From contig NZ_CP051131.1 in the NCBI RefSeq assembly GCF_013378075.1, positions 1,922,001 to 1,986,000 of the forward strand: a DNA stretch of 64,000 bases, read 5' to 3'. Position numbers and translations under genes: made by a program. The notes under the pieces were generated by a model. The model saw only the letters and a list, made by a program, of their open reading frames with translations. It ran no database searches and was not told the origin of the DNA. This document shows, piece by piece, positions 63,680-64,000 of this stretch. The DNA is from Parasphingopyxis algicola (GTDB lineage: Bacteria > Pseudomonadota > Alphaproteobacteria > Sphingomonadales > Sphingomonadaceae). The first letter of the stretch is position 1. Each line of letters begins with the position of its first letter.

Positions 63680-64000
63680 TCAGTCGGCGGAGCCGTGCAC
63701 GGCCATCAGGTCGATGCCGCCGGGGCGTTCGCCGCCATTGGCTTCGACCCAGTCGTAGATCTTGGCCTCCAGCACGGCCATCGGCAGCGAGCCCGTGGCG
63801 AGCACCTGCTCATGGAAGCCGCGAATGTCGAAATTGTCGCCCAGCGCTTCCTCGGCCTGCGCCCGCAGCGCCTGAATCGTCAGCGCTCCGACCTTGTACG
63901 CGAGCGCCTGGGAGGGAATCGCGATGTAGCGCTCGACTTCGGACGTCGCTTCGACATTGGTCATGCCCGAATTGGCGAGCATGTATTCGATCGCCTGCTC
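63680..64000 (-). CDS. DUF885 family protein (N-terminus beyond window)
   Basis: About 107 C-terminal residues are visible and the frame runs on past 64000. ATSEVERYIAIPSQALAYKVG and GDNFDIRGFHEQVLATGSLP are typical of the C-terminus of DUF885 proteins, large, mostly exported proteins (about 580-620 residues) thought to be zinc peptidase-like. The HExxH-type region is not in the window. Function is not established. Confidence 0.85.
   Translation of the reverse strand, partial: EQAIEYMLANSGMTNVEATSEVERYIAIPSQALAYKVGALTIQALRAQAEEALGDNFDIRGFHEQVLATGSLPMAVLEAKIYDWVEANGGERPGGIDLMAVHGSAD

Overview
The window is about 64 kb of dense, GC-rich chromosome, most likely from a member of the Sphingomonadales (Alphaproteobacteria). 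Supporting signs are a MipZ-type ParA ATPase, a class I lysyl-tRNA synthetase, the rpmF-plsX-fabH-ihfA-merR cluster, the coxB-ctaD-ctaB-ctaG-coxC-DUF983-SURF1-thrC order, and a copy of the repeat encoding STSSGQ that is widespread in sphingomonad genomes. No prophage, IS element, CRISPR array, rRNA or tRNA gene was seen. Many neighbouring genes overlap by the four bases ATGA or GTGA, which suggests long translationally coupled operons.

Layout. 0-7 kb: a winged-helix/TPR regulator (cut by the window edge), a tandem PilZ protein, NhaA, two small genes ending in a clear terminator, an OxyR-like regulator divergent from them, and a coupled pair of Na+/Ca2+ exchanger and voltage-gated Na+ channel. 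7.4-9.7 kb: three sugar or glycosylation genes. 9.7-16.4 kb: an osmoprotectant ABC importer, a beta-lactamase-fold protein without its catalytic motifs, an SDR, PhhB, a zincin and CcmAB. 16.4-25 kb: the cytochrome c oxidase operon on the minus strand, running on into thrC and an RNA-methyltransferase-like gene. 25-36 kb: housekeeping genes (pyrE, pdxJ, acpS, lepB, FKBP, panC, mipZ, J-domain protein, phosphomannomutase) and a candidate small RNA. 36-47 kb: three genes of the ligase-associated DNA-repair set (exonuclease, Lhr-type helicase, PdeM) without the ligase, mixed with a sulfotransferase, two duplicated small secreted proteins, a dipeptidase and two MFS exporters. 47-64 kb: msrAB, tyrA-pheA-aminotransferase, a PabB-PabC fusion, a glyoxalase-II-like hydrolase, the rpmF cluster, lysS, an Fe-S helicase, a SixA-like phosphatase and the end of a DUF885 protein.

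The most unusual items are these. (1) An OxyR homologue has Thr where the peroxide-sensing Cys belongs, yet its gene is flanked by two perfect ATAGntnnnanCTAT OxyR half-elements, one of them in front of the exchanger/channel operon. (2) Two tandem paralogous secreted proteins each lie behind an array of TTTGTCG-like repeats with identical 21/18/21-bp spacing, exactly 800 bp apart, a layout resembling LytTR binding sites. (3) The DNA-repair set lacks its ligase. (4) A dispersed inverted-repeat family occurs three times in the window. Starts were chosen by RBS, gene overlap and family length; where GTG or TTG is proposed this is stated.
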